A DNA stretch of 64,000 nucleotides from an uncultured Mollicutes bacterium. GTDB lineage: Bacteria; Bacillota_I; Bacilli_A; RFN20; CAG-826. Numbering within the stretch: position 1 is the first letter of the stretch; each line of letters starts with the position of its first letter. A program made the translations under genes and the position numbers. Where the stretch lies: positions 1 through 64,000 of the forward strand of contig UQFY01000010.1 in assembly GCA_900540385.1 (NCBI GenBank), read 5' to 3'. The notes below the pieces were generated by a model that worked only from the letters and a program-made list of their open reading frames with translations, was not told the origin of the DNA and did not search any database. Positions 25,322-33,632 of this stretch are shown here, one piece after another.

Positions 25322-25327
25322 TATAAT
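25322..25327 (+). promoter_or_regulatory. -10 promoter, leaderless start
   Basis: TATAAT ending 6 nt before the ATG at 25334. No Shine-Dalgarno site. Confidence 0.65.
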
Positions 25328-25333
25328 AAATTC

Positions 25334-25690
25334 ATGGAAAGAAAGATAACGGCCAGTAAAACAACGATTCTTGATGCGGTATACACTTTAAAATGCGAGG
25401 GATATCAAGCAACCTTAGAAGGTCTTACACACTTGCTTTTAGGAGATAAAGAGGGAGAAGTCCTCTCTTCTAGTGGAGTTTTTGCCTATTTGCCCTCCCT
25501 TTCTTCTAAAAAAATTAAGAACCGCGTTCACTATCTTCTCCAAAACGGTTTCCTTATCTTGATTTACGATCCAAAAAACGATGTGCATTTTCTTTCTCTC
25601 TCCGTTAAAGGGGAAGAAGGAAGAAAAATACTTATCAAAAAGAAACCGGCAATAAAGAAAGAAACGATTCTTTTCGCACCAATTCCATAA
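25334..25690 (+). CDS. RQC-like winged-helix small protein
   Basis: 118 residues. The order TTILDAVYTLKCEGYQ, GLTHLLLGDKEGE, KIKNRVHYLLQNGFLILI and FLSLSVKGEEGRKIL follows the RQC winged-helix domain of RecQ helicases, but there is no helicase attached. It may be one of the stand-alone RQC-minor DNA-binding proteins of Bacillota. Basic C-terminus (KKKPAIKK). Divergent from nfu with a 62-nt shared promoter region. DNA binding is inferred. Partner and role unknown. Confidence 0.65.
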   Translation: MERKITASKTTILDAVYTLKCEGYQATLEGLTHLLLGDKEGEVLSSSGVFAYLPSLSSKKIKNRVHYLLQNGFLILIYDPKNDVHFLSLSVKGEEGRKILIKKKPAIKKETILFAPIP

Positions 25691-25693
25691 AAG

Positions 25694-25752
25694 AAAAAAG
25701 ATGGCTGTCTCTTGCCATGGAAAGAGAGAATCCCACAAAGCCATCTTTTTCT
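25694..25752 (+). terminator. long terminator hairpin
   Basis: Outer stem AAAAGATGGCT with AGCCATCTTTT and an inner TCTCTT/AAGAGA stem, then a T-rich tail. The large apical part (about 30 nt) is unusual for a simple terminator. Confidence 0.8.
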
Positions 25753-25829
25753 TTACCTAAATTTAGGGGTAAAGGAAGTATAAAATAAAACATGACAATA
25801 TGTCAATGAAATAAATTTGAAAAATTTGC

Positions 25830-25857
25830 TTGCACTTTCTGAAAATAAGTCTATAGT
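25830..25857 (+). promoter_or_regulatory. sigma-A promoter of the 42-residue peptide gene
   Basis: TTGCAC (25830-25835), 16-nt spacer, TATAGT (25852-25857). Just upstream is TGACA/TGTCA (25793-25805). The leader holds a hairpin CCTGA...TCAGG (25865-25885) before AAGGAGG. Confidence 0.65.
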
Positions 25858-25909
25858 TATCAATCCTGACGCTAAAAAGCTCAGGCAAAAAAAGAAGGAG
25901 GAAAAACGT

Positions 25910-26038
25910 ATGATGAATAAGAAATACAATTCACAGACCGCTTATGAAGATAAGCAACGCGACGATAACAAATTATCCGTTTTCGCGTCCTGCTTGTTTG
26001 ATGATTTCATTAACAGTTCTGATTTCATGAACAACTAA
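25910..26038 (+). CDS. hypothetical 42-residue protein
   Basis: MMNKKYNSQTAYEDKQRDDN then a short mixed C-terminus (LSVFASCLFDDFINSSDFMNN). Supported by a good promoter, a leader hairpin, AAGGAGG 8 nt before the ATG and a terminator after the stop. No membrane segment. One cysteine. The longer reading from a TTG at 25817 crosses the promoter and is rejected. The function is unknown. It resembles no leader peptide known to me (no codon run). Confidence 0.6.
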   Translation: MMNKKYNSQTAYEDKQRDDNKLSVFASCLFDDFINSSDFMNN

Positions 26039-26060
26039 TGAAAATCTTCTTCATAAGAAA

Positions 26061-26090
26061 ATAAAGTGGCTCTAGGCCACTTTTATTTTT
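26061..26090. terminator. bidirectional terminator, AAAGTGGC family
   Basis: AAAGTGGC / GCCACTTT, loop TCTAG, T-rich on both strands. Near-copy of the stem at 24931. Confidence 0.88.
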
Positions 26091-26125
26091 CGCCAAGTTT
26101 AAGAAGTTCTTTTGCCTTATTTAAA

Positions 26126-27621
26126 TCAGTCATAAAGAGATCCGTATTTCTTTTCAAGGTAATGGATAAATGGCTCGCTTGTTAATTCTTTGCCAGTTAC
26201 CTTCTTTATCCAATCGTTTGGCTCCATCCAATCGTAGGCGTAATCATTCTTTGCTAAGTAAGAAAGAATTTCATCCATTTTATTCTCTTGAAGCAAGGAG
26301 GAGACATGAATGTCTTCTTCCATCTTTTCAAAGATCATTGCCCCGTAAAGATTTCCTAATAAATAGGATGGGAAATAACCGATTTCATTATCTGTCCAGT
26401 GAATATCTTGCATGCAACCTTCGGCATCGTTAGGAACATCTACGCCAAGATAATCCTTATATTTCGTTTTCCAGATTGCGGGAACTTCTTCGCATTCGAT
26501 GACCCCATTAATCAAATCACGCTCAATTTCATAACGGATAATGATATGTAAGGAATAGGTGAGTTCATCGGAATCGCAACGATTGGTGATGGGCTTAACA
26601 TAGTTAATCAAACGGTAGAAATCCATTACGTCCATTTCTTTAAAAGAAGGGTCTAGATGTTGAGCACATAATTCTTTTAATGTAGGCATGAATTCAAGAG
26701 AACGGCCAAAGATGTTCTCATAAAGACGAGAATGGGTTTCACAAATAGCGGCAGTATTTACGGACTCTAAATAATTGTCGTACATTTCTTGCGGCTTATT
26801 TTGGAATTCCAGAGCGTGCCCCGCTTCATGAATTTCAGAATAGAGGGCGTTTCTCCAATCGGAAACGGAATAACTAGTGGTGATTCTCGTGTCGTTTTGG
26901 GAAATATCTGTCGTAAAAGGATGCATGGATTCTCTCATGCAGCCCTTGCTTAAATCATATTTCTCCCAATTTAAAACGGCATAGGCCAAATGTCTTTGCT
27001 GATCGATGGAATAAGGTTTGATTTCTATCTTAGGGAAATGAGATTGTTTTTCTAAAACCTTAGGCAAAAGAGTCTTAATGCAATTTTTGATAGGCTCAAA
27101 AATGCGGTCCAAATCCTTGCTTCTTTCTCCTGGTTCATACATGTCTAAAGCGGAATCGTAAGGAGTTTCCATTCCTTCTTTCATCATGAGCGTGTCGATT
27201 TTTCTAGCATAGGCGATGCAATCTTTCCAATAAGGCAACCACTCTGAAAACTGATTGGTTTCCTTGTATTTTCGCCACATCTCATTGGATTTAGAGAATG
27301 CTTTTCTTGCCTTCATATATTCTTCTAAAGGCATCTTTTTAAGGAGCTCTATGTTAAAAGAAAGAGAGTCCGCTAAACGCTTCTCCTTTTTTGAAATCGT
27401 TGGGAGATTTGCTAATGCCTCAACCTTAGAAACAAAGTCAGGGGAGGAGAAAACTTTGCCATCTCCTCATCTTGCTCATTAACGAGTTCAGATTGAGATT
27501 CTATCGATTTATCAGGGCATGCTGTCGCTAAATCAAAATAAAGTAAGCTCGAAAGATAATGAGCATGTCTTAGTTGTTTTAGATATGGCTCTAAAGCGAG
27601 AAATTCTTTTGAATGTGTCAT
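26126..27621 (-). pseudogene. M32 carboxypeptidase (Taq type), frameshifted
   Basis: Zinc carboxypeptidase of family M32. The C-terminal 402 residues (26126-27334 and the open frame above it) contain the active site EIHEAGHAL (HExxH) and the late-family block DIHWTDNEIGYFPSYLLGNLYGA. The N-terminal start lies in another frame: ATG 27621, after GGAGG, reads KEFLALEPYLKQLRHAHYLS and stops at 27412. The two halves join as AKF-SSPDFVSKVEAL if one base is restored near 27440-27460, where runs GGGG and AAAA occur (plus strand). Together they would give about 498 residues, the family length. Either a recent pseudogene or an assembly error in a homopolymer. Confidence 0.85.
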
Positions 27622-27690
27622 TGCTTTCCTCCGTCAAAGAAAAATGCAATTCCAATTATAATTTTTATATAATCCACTGTCTATTTGTGC

Positions 27691-27696
27691 TAAATT
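27691..27696 (+). promoter_or_regulatory. extended -10 promoter
   Basis: TGcTAAATT. Predicted +1 near 27703, directly before GAGGAGG and the ATG at 27718. An alternative TATAAT is at 27667-27672. Confidence 0.45.
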
Positions 27697-27717
27697 ACCT
27701 TGCGAGGAGGAAAGAAA

Positions 27718-27954
27718 ATGAAAGATTTTTGCAATTGGCTTGATGGTCAGTCAAAACTTGTTAAAGTGATTCTTTGCATCTGGATTTTAGATATCGTTTG
27801 GGCAATCTATCGTATTGGTGGCGCTATCGCAAACAAGAATATGCTTCACTTGATTCTTGCCATTCTTTGGGTCCTTATGTCCGCCACAGTTGGATGGATT
27901 CTCGATGTTGTCTCTATTCTTTTGACAAATCACATCTTCTGGTTCAAAGAATAA
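27718..27954 (+). CDS. small two-helix membrane protein
   Basis: 78 residues with two hydrophobic segments (about 15-36 and 43-70) joined by GGAIANKNML, and a basic N-terminus. It has AGGAGG 7 nt before the ATG. The in-frame extension to 27700 is rejected. No family recognised. Monocistronic between the M32 gene and a terminator. Confidence 0.75.
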   Translation: MKDFCNWLDGQSKLVKVILCIWILDIVWAIYRIGGAIANKNMLHLILAILWVLMSATVGWILDVVSILLTNHIFWFKE

Positions 27955-27975
27955 TCATCTTTCCCACAAAAAAAG

Positions 27976-28008
27976 AAAAGTGGCTCAACTGAACCACTTT
28001 TTCTTTTA
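27976..28008. terminator. bidirectional terminator, AAAAGTGG family
   Basis: AAAAGTGG / CCACTTTT, 10-nt loop, A run before and T run after. Convergent genes on both sides. Confidence 0.88.
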
Positions 28009-28019
28009 CAGATTTAGTC

Positions 28020-28664
28020 TTAACGAAGGCGAGGATCGCTTATGCCATAAAGCATAGGTAATGCGCCTAAGATTTCAAATAGAGCAATGAGAAGATAGAA
28101 GGAACCAATTAAGGCATCATTCTTGATAAGAAGAATACCGCTTGTTATAGCATAAAGCCCAATAGAAAGAACAAAACAGGCAACTAAAACATAGCTAAAG
28201 ACATAGGATTGATATGCTGCTTTCTTTTGGAAAATGTTGCTAATGATGATTCCACCAAAAATGGCGGCAGCTAAAGCCAAAAGGGTAGAAACAATAGAAA
28301 TGATGTAAGCTAAATCAACGACCGCATTTCCTTCGACAATTGGTTTTAAAACGCTAGATAACATAAACATCCCAAAGATAGCACTTGCTGCTGTAAGGAA
28401 AATTGGGAAGAGCTGTTCTTGGGTCTTTTTCTTTTTCAATACATTCATTAAAAGAAGAACGCCTAAAAGAGTAACGACAAAGAAAACCATCGTGATAACG
28501 AGTAAATCTTTATTTCCATAAAGAAAACTGACGCCATAATCATCTGGATAATAACCATTTATTGCTGTAATGATGTAAGCGATTAAAGCAAACAAGAAAG
28601 AAATACCCGAAGAAAGAAGAATTCCGATAGATTTAAAATAACGATATTTTGGATTTTGCATCAT
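28020..28664 (-). CDS. hypothetical polytopic membrane protein
   Basis: 214 residues with about six transmembrane segments in two sets of three, and a short basic loop with LKKKKTQEQ in the middle. No substrate motif recognised. It starts at 28664, 9 nt after a GGAGG that lies in the end of thiT. The in-frame reading to 28721 overlaps thiT and is rejected. Being cotranscribed behind the TPP riboswitch, it may work with thiamine uptake (inference). Confidence 0.75.
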   Translation of the reverse strand: MMQNPKYRYFKSIGILLSSGISFLFALIAYIITAINGYYPDDYGVSFLYGNKDLLVITMVFFVVTLLGVLLLMNVLKKKKTQEQLFPIFLTAASAIFGMFMLSSVLKPIVEGNAVVDLAYIISIVSTLLALAAAIFGGIIISNIFQKKAAYQSYVFSYVLVACFVLSIGLYAITSGILLIKNDALIGSFYLLIALFEILGALPMLYGISDPRLR

Positions 28665-28665
28665 C

Positions 28666-29325
28666 TTATTTAGCCTCCGTTTCTTGAGCAATAGTTTTGA
28701 TGTTCTTTTCTGGGAGAACAACCTTTGGCCAAACCCAGACTAATAAACAAGTGACAACAGTGGAAAAGACGATGTCTGGTCCCATGTAGGCAATATTATA
28801 AATAAAGGAATAAGCCCATGGATTAATGTTTGTCCCTTTGAAGGACCATGCAAAAGAGCCGCTATCACTTCCCCAGAATATTGCACCAGAAAGAACGTGG
28901 GACATATATTTTGCTAATCCACCAACGACACAGCCGAGAATAATGAACAACACCATTTGTTTTTTATTCTCTGATTTTTTGATGAAACGAGTAAAAAGAC
29001 CACAAAGAGCAACAAGTGGATAAGCAATCCAGTAGTCTAATGCGACTTGAAGAAAAGCCAAATACCATGCTGCACCAGAAACGACATAGAAACCATCTGC
29101 TATATCGAGAAGACCCATGATCAAACCGGTGATCAGTCCTGGCAAAAAACCGCGACGATAAGAGATGATAAATACGCAAACCATCGCAATACCTAATGAG
29201 CCACCATTAGGGAATAACGGGCTGGAGTAAATTCCCGCAAGCATGTCAAGAACGTAGCCTAAGGCTGCGAAAATCGCAATCTCGGCAATGGTCTTAACGC
29301 TCCATGTTTTTTCTTTTTCTTCCAT
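28666..29325 (-). CDS. thiT: thiamine transporter ThiT (ECF S component)
   Basis: 219 residues, six hydrophobic segments. The block SLGIAMVCVFIISYRRGFLP and GLITGLIMGLLDI, and the later W/Y-rich GSFAWSFKGTNINPWAYS, fit ThiT/YuaJ, which binds thiamine and docks onto a shared ECF energy module encoded elsewhere. The start at 29325 follows GGAGG. Upstream is a TPP riboswitch with a terminator, so thiamine pyrophosphate shuts the gene off. Confidence 0.93.
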   Translation of the reverse strand: MEEKEKTWSVKTIAEIAIFAALGYVLDMLAGIYSSPLFPNGGSLGIAMVCVFIISYRRGFLPGLITGLIMGLLDIADGFYVVSGAAWYLAFLQVALDYWIAYPLVALCGLFTRFIKKSENKKQMVLFIILGCVVGGLAKYMSHVLSGAIFWGSDSGSFAWSFKGTNINPWAYSFIYNIAYMGPDIVFSTVVTCLLVWVWPKVVLPEKNIKTIAQETEAK

Positions 29326-29340
29326 AAAACCCTCCAAGAA

Positions 29341-29373
29341 AAGAAAAACCGCATCATCTAGAAAATGCGCGGA
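29341..29373 (-). terminator. riboswitch expression-platform terminator
   Basis: On the minus strand a CGCAT/ATGCG-type hairpin is followed by TTTTTCTTTT, between the TPP aptamer and the thiT ribosome binding site. It is the likely OFF structure. Confidence 0.7.
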
Positions 29374-29387
29374 GAAAGCTTTTACTT

Positions 29388-29470
29388 ACCTACGCTAGCA
29401 TTACCTAGATCAGGTTTATGGGTCGCCACGAAGTAGTGGCCTCTCAGCAATCTTTGGATGCTCCCCAGGT
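29388..29470 (-). promoter_or_regulatory. TPP riboswitch (THI box)
   Basis: The minus strand contains, in order, ACCTGGGGAGC, GCTGAGAG, GCGACCC, ACCTGATCTAGGTAATGC and TAGCGTAGGT, the conserved TPP aptamer blocks. P1 pairs ACCT with AGGT at the ends. It controls thiT. Confidence 0.95.
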
Positions 29471-29484
29471 CAATGACCATCTTT

Positions 29485-29493
29485 ATTCTAACA
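29485..29493 (-). promoter_or_regulatory. promoter of the thiT riboswitch transcript
   Basis: Minus strand TGtTAGAAT, an extended -10. +1 near 29478, just before the aptamer and immediately after the thiN stop. Confidence 0.6.
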
Positions 29494-29497
29494 CTGC

Positions 29498-30127
29498 TTA
29501 AATAAGAGAGTTATCGTTTTTACTGAAAAAGGCTAAAAGTTTACCTGAATGAATAATGACTTCAGCCACGTCTTCCTTGATTTCATTAGAGACCCCAAGG
29601 CCATCTCCTTTAGAGATTTCCGTATGGTTGATATCGTAAGCAAATCCTTTTAAAGAAAGACGTGCTTTTTCATCCACAGGGAAAAAAGAAACGAATTTAT
29701 ATTCCGAAGGATAGAATTTCCTATTTTCATGAAAAGAAAAGATTTCTGTCGTATCATCTAGCAAAGAAACTCTTTCATCTTTCATTACAAGTTCTAAATT
29801 GGCATAGAAATGCTCAATCCGTTTCCCTTGTATGCCACCTAACAATACAAAAGAGACGTCCTTTTCCTCTTTCCATAAGTTATAAGCGTGTTTCGTGTCT
29901 GTATCGTCTTTAATGGGGTTTAGGGAAATTATATGGGGGACGTGTAGCGAAATAAGCTCTTTTTCTTCTTCGTTACAAGAATCAAAATCCCCGATAGCGT
30001 AATCTAATGAAACATGATTTTTTAAAGCGAGAATACTGCCATGATCAATGCCCACTTTCAAAGAATCCTTTTCAAAAGGAAAGCTCTTTAAATCGACATT
30101 TTTACCAATGATAAGATAAATCTTCAT
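29498..30127 (-). CDS. thiN: thiamine pyrophosphokinase
   Basis: Converts imported thiamine to thiamine pyrophosphate. Motifs: GDFDSCNEEE (about 46-55), DDTDTKHA (about 73-80) and GGIQGKRIEHFYANL, where GxRxDH is usual and D is E here. 209 residues. It lies upstream of the riboswitch that senses its product. Its ATG comes one base after the lipoprotein stop (TAA-A-ATG) with no Shine-Dalgarno site, so it is probably translated by coupling. Confidence 0.92.
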   Translation of the reverse strand: MKIYLIIGKNVDLKSFPFEKDSLKVGIDHGSILALKNHVSLDYAIGDFDSCNEEEKELISLHVPHIISLNPIKDDTDTKHAYNLWKEEKDVSFVLLGGIQGKRIEHFYANLELVMKDERVSLLDDTTEIFSFHENRKFYPSEYKFVSFFPVDEKARLSLKGFAYDINHTEISKGDGLGVSNEIKEDVAEVIIHSGKLLAFFSKNDNSLI

Positions 30128-30128
30128 T

Positions 30129-31394
30129 TTAGTTTAAAGAGAGAGTGATGGATTTTAAGGCAAAAGAAGAATCAAAAACGACAAGTAGCTCATAGGTGAC
30201 ATTCTCCTCTTCAAAAGAGAAAGACTTGTCTTCGTTTATCTTAAAACCAATCGATGGAGAGACGATGAATTTATCAGCAGTGTAAGAAGAATTTTCATCC
30301 TTATCCGTTAAACGATAAACGAAATCTTTGTTATTGACAGTAATGGTTGTTTTATATGCATAATCGTCGTTTGCGTACATTTGTTGATAATCTTGCGTGA
30401 TGTTGTTGAAAACGTTTTTCTCCATCAAGGAATCGCTTAAATACGTCTCAAGAATAGGCGTATGGGAATTCACGTTCCAATACTCCTCACTAGCAAAAGG
30501 AACACCAGCAAAAACATTTTGCCCATAGAAATAGGAACTGCTTGTTTCAGAATGGGAAACATTTCCATTTTCGAGAGGATTACCAAAATAGTCAGAAAGA
30601 TAATCTACGTCCTTTAAAACATGAAGATCTTTTAATTGATATTTATCAGCAACCTTATCCAAGGTTAAAGAAGAGATATTGCTTGTGACGCTTGTGACAC
30701 TTTTTGTATTGTCATAACGATAAATTGGGTTTGTAACAATAGAACGAGCGGAAGAAGAATACAAAGCGGTAGTCTTGCCCTCCTCATCACGGAAAAAATT
30801 GAAGGGGGTGGAAGAGATCGAATCGTATTTGTTTAAAAGATAATTATTCCATTTGTACTCTAAGGTGTCTTCGCTCGCGAAATTGCCATCAATCAAATTA
30901 TAGGAAACGCCAAATTCCTTAGCGGAAGAGGCTTTATAAAATGTCTTTTGATATAAGCCATAGGCGGAAGAAACCTTTCCTTTGGCGAGGACATCTTCAG
31001 GGTTTTTTAAAACAGCAACCATGCTTTTTGTTTCATGGGAGTCGGTTACTTTAATGCCATTAGCTGTGACGGAAGAGGTTGCAATTTCATTATCAACGAT
31101 GATTTTGTTGGAATAAATTGCAGAAACCACGCTTGAACTTGCTTCTGCTTTCGTAAAAGCCTTTGATCCATTTTGAGCGTATAACTTTTCATCATCTTGT
31201 GATGTTTTATAGGTAGATTGGACACTAGAAAGAGACAAAATACTTTCCAAAACGCTCTTTTTTACAAGAATTTCTTCGTAATCATTGAGTGGATTTTTAT
31301 ATTCATTTGCAGCAATACCGTCTTTTTGTTCTCCTCCACAAGAGAGAAGCAAAGAGGTAACAGTTAATAATGGCAAATACGTTCTTTTTTTCAT
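30129..31394 (-). CDS. putative lipoprotein
   Basis: 421 residues. Signal peptide MKKRTYLPLLTVTSLLLSCG with lipobox LLSC (about 16-19), so it should be lipid-anchored outside the membrane. The mature part is rich in S, T, N and Y, with many predicted beta strands. No domain recognised. The start at 31394 is chosen for the signal peptide. 35 upstream residues in frame lack any start signal. Cotranscribed with thiN. A role in thiamine binding is possible but unsupported. Confidence 0.78.
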   Translation of the reverse strand: MKKRTYLPLLTVTSLLLSCGGEQKDGIAANEYKNPLNDYEEILVKKSVLESILSLSSVQSTYKTSQDDEKLYAQNGSKAFTKAEASSSVVSAIYSNKIIVDNEIATSSVTANGIKVTDSHETKSMVAVLKNPEDVLAKGKVSSAYGLYQKTFYKASSAKEFGVSYNLIDGNFASEDTLEYKWNNYLLNKYDSISSTPFNFFRDEEGKTTALYSSSARSIVTNPIYRYDNTKSVTSVTSNISSLTLDKVADKYQLKDLHVLKDVDYLSDYFGNPLENGNVSHSETSSSYFYGQNVFAGVPFASEEYWNVNSHTPILETYLSDSLMEKNVFNNITQDYQQMYANDDYAYKTTITVNNKDFVYRLTDKDENSSYTADKFIVSPSIGFKINEDKSFSFEEENVTYELLVVFDSSFALKSITLSLN

Positions 31395-31403
31395 AACACA
31401 TAC

Positions 31404-31412
31404 ATTAAAACA
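31404..31412 (-). promoter_or_regulatory. extended -10 promoter, near-leaderless start
   Basis: Minus strand TGtTTTAAT, ending 9 nt before the lipoprotein ATG. Confidence 0.55.
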
Positions 31413-31459
31413 CAAAAATATGAGTTTGATGAAAAAAGAATGAAAAAAAGAAAACATCT

Positions 31460-31475
31460 CAATTCCTAGGAATTG
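31460..31475. promoter_or_regulatory. 16-bp perfect palindrome, possible operator
   Basis: CAATTCCTAGGAATTG, perfectly self-complementary. It covers the expected -35 region (about 31467) of the ABC-F promoter and lies in the divergent region with the lipoprotein-thiN unit. Confidence 0.5.
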
Positions 31476-31486
31476 GGCTCTAAAAA

Positions 31487-31495
31487 TGATATAGT
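31487..31495 (+). promoter_or_regulatory. extended -10 promoter, near-leaderless start
   Basis: TGaTATAGT, ending 9 nt before the ABC-F ATG at 31505. No Shine-Dalgarno site. Confidence 0.6.
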
Positions 31496-31504
31496 GCATA
31501 GGCT

Positions 31505-33037
31505 ATGGCATTATTAGAATTAGACAATATTGAATTCAATTACTCAGATAAAGAACTATACAAAGATGTTTGCTTGAAATTGAATCAAGGGGAACATTGC
31601 GTTCTTGTTGGTGCAAACGGAACGGGAAAAACCACCCTTTTGAATATGATTGTAGGGGAGTTATCTCCTGACAAAGGGAAAGTTCTTTGGGAAGGTGGAA
31701 CCACCTTTTCTTACTTGGATCAGCAATTAAAAGTGGCTCAGAATATGCCTGTTCACCAGTATCTTTATGGCGTTTATGAGGATTTATTTGAAAAAGAAGT
31801 CCAAATGGAGAAACTTTATGAACAAAGTGCTCTTGATCCCGATAATTTCGAAAAATACCTAGCAAAAGCCGAACGGATTCAAGAAGAGTTGGACGCGAAA
31901 GGCTTCTACGCTTTACAAGAAAAAGTCGGTCGTTTAACCGATGGGCTAGGATTTGATAAGAGCCATTTAGAGGCTCCTTTAATGGAATTGTCTTCCGGCC
32001 AAAGAGAAAAAGCCTACCTTGCAAAGATGCTTCTTGAAGAAAAAGACGTTTTAATCATGGACGAACCAACAAACTTCCTTGATCAAGGGCAAGTCGCTTG
32101 GCTAGCTAAATATTTAACAAACTACCCAAAAGCTTTCCTTGTCGTCTCCCACGACCAGGAATTTCTTCGCAAGATCGCTACCGTTGTTTTCGTTTTGGAA
32201 AATCAAACCATAACGAGATACAAAGGAGATTTCGATCATTATCTTCTCCAACACGAAATTGATAAGGAACAATATAAGAAAGATTACGCTGCGCAACAAA
32301 GATACATCAAAAAAGAAGAAGACTTTATTGCCAAACATATCGTACGTGCCACTTCCGCAAAAGCAGCGAAATCCCACCGTGCAAGATTAGCTCACTTGGA
32401 TGTTATGGAAGCGCCAGGAAAAGAAGAAGGAAATGTCTTTATCAATTTCCCTTATACACATCCAGTCGGTAAAATCCCTCTTCGCGTTGAAGAACTTGTA
32501 ATTGGCTATAAGAAACCGTTATTAGATCCTATTTCTTTCGAACTCGTTGAAGGAGAAAAGATTGCTATCCTTGGACAAAATGGCGTAGGTAAAACTACGT
32601 TCTTAAAAACCATTTTAGGCGACTTACCTGCTTTAGGAGGAAGTTTCTCTTTCTTGCCAGGCATTGTCGTTAATTATTTTAATCAAGATGAAAAGATTGA
32701 TTTGAATATGTCTCCGTTTGATTATATTCATGCCCATTACCCTGAACTTAACAACACGGAAATACGTAAGGCCTTAGGCAATTGCGGTGTTCGTAAGGAG
32801 ATCGCTCTCCGTCCAATGAAAGAACTTTCTGGAGGGGAAGTTGCCAAAACAAGATTTGCTCTTATGACTTTCAAAAAGAGCAATTTCCTTGTCTTGGATG
32901 AACCTACCAACCATCTTGATCAGAAAGCAAAGGACGCTATTTTCGCTTCCATTGAAAGATATCCTGGCTCCGTCATCATCGTTTCTCACGAAAAAGACTT
33001 TTATGATGGCTTAGTCGATTACGAACTTCATTTTTAA
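31505..33037 (+). CDS. ABC-F family ATPase
   Basis: 510 residues, two ATP-binding domains and no membrane segment: GANGTGKTT, LSSGQREK and LIMDEPTNFLD, then GQNGVGKTT, LSGGEVAK and LVLDEPTNHLD. The linker (about 240-305) is basic and helical. ABC-F proteins act on the ribosome, as translation factors or antibiotic-protection proteins. The subfamily cannot be fixed here. Its last bases overlap the convergent gene at 33034, with no terminator between them. Confidence 0.93.
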   Translation: MALLELDNIEFNYSDKELYKDVCLKLNQGEHCVLVGANGTGKTTLLNMIVGELSPDKGKVLWEGGTTFSYLDQQLKVAQNMPVHQYLYGVYEDLFEKEVQMEKLYEQSALDPDNFEKYLAKAERIQEELDAKGFYALQEKVGRLTDGLGFDKSHLEAPLMELSSGQREKAYLAKMLLEEKDVLIMDEPTNFLDQGQVAWLAKYLTNYPKAFLVVSHDQEFLRKIATVVFVLENQTITRYKGDFDHYLLQHEIDKEQYKKDYAAQQRYIKKEEDFIAKHIVRATSAKAAKSHRARLAHLDVMEAPGKEEGNVFINFPYTHPVGKIPLRVEELVIGYKKPLLDPISFELVEGEKIAILGQNGVGKTTFLKTILGDLPALGGSFSFLPGIVVNYFNQDEKIDLNMSPFDYIHAHYPELNNTEIRKALGNCGVRKEIALRPMKELSGGEVAKTRFALMTFKKSNFLVLDEPTNHLDQKAKDAIFASIERYPGSVIIVSHEKDFYDGLVDYELHF

Positions 33038-33552
33038 GGCAGACGCTTGATTTCTTTGAAACGAAATACAAAGAACCAGAAACGAAATAACGGGGTTTTA
33101 CGCCAATATTCATATCCTAAAAGATCGCTGTTATAAATGGCGGCCGTTTTACGATAATTCGCATCTAAATCATTTAAAATATCAAAATATTCCAGGAATT
33201 CTTCGCTTTTTCCGTGTTCATTATTATTCGCGAACAAAACAAGCCTTTTTTGTAAAGAAGAAAGCAAGTTCAAACAATTTTCGATTTCTTTTGCCTGAAG
33301 CTTATTTACCTTTAGCCAACGGACTTGAGTCGCCTCTTCCTTGGTGGATTCATCTTTGATGTCTTTTTCCATCAAAGCAAGCATCGAAAGCAAGACGTCT
33401 TTCTTTTCTGACAGCAAAAGAGAAATGGCTAAGGTGCGCTTTTTTAATCTTGAACGGAAGGTTATTAAAGATTCTAAAGCATAGAAAAAGACGAATACAT
33501 AAATCACGAGAAATATCGAGAACGCATATAGTAAAATTTGTAACCAATCCAT
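33034..33552 (-). CDS. LemA-like membrane-anchored protein (uncertain)
   Basis: 172 residues. One N-terminal transmembrane helix (about 5-28), then long helices. The C-terminal pattern with NYRKTAAIYNSDLLGYEY and FRFWFFVFRF resembles the end of LemA proteins (fYN...vYN...FP), but the LIPNLV block is missing, so it is a distant relative at best. Function unknown. Monocistronic, with -10 TAAACT (complement of 33559-33564) ending 6 nt before the ATG. Confidence 0.55.
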   Translation of the reverse strand: MDWLQILLYAFSIFLVIYVFVFFYALESLITFRSRLKKRTLAISLLLSEKKDVLLSMLALMEKDIKDESTKEEATQVRWLKVNKLQAKEIENCLNLLSSLQKRLVLFANNNEHGKSEEFLEYFDILNDLDANYRKTAAIYNSDLLGYEYWRKTPLFRFWFFVFRFKEIKRLP

Positions 33553-33632
33553 GCTACTAGTTTATTTTTTCTCTTCAAAAAAGGCAAATTTCTTTAAAAA
33601 TAGGCTTAAAAACCCGTATCCATCGAAAGAAA

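Noticed and set aside
25817..25909. TTG start giving a 73-residue version of the 42-residue protein
   Set aside because: The extra part overlaps the -35/-10 and the leader hairpin.
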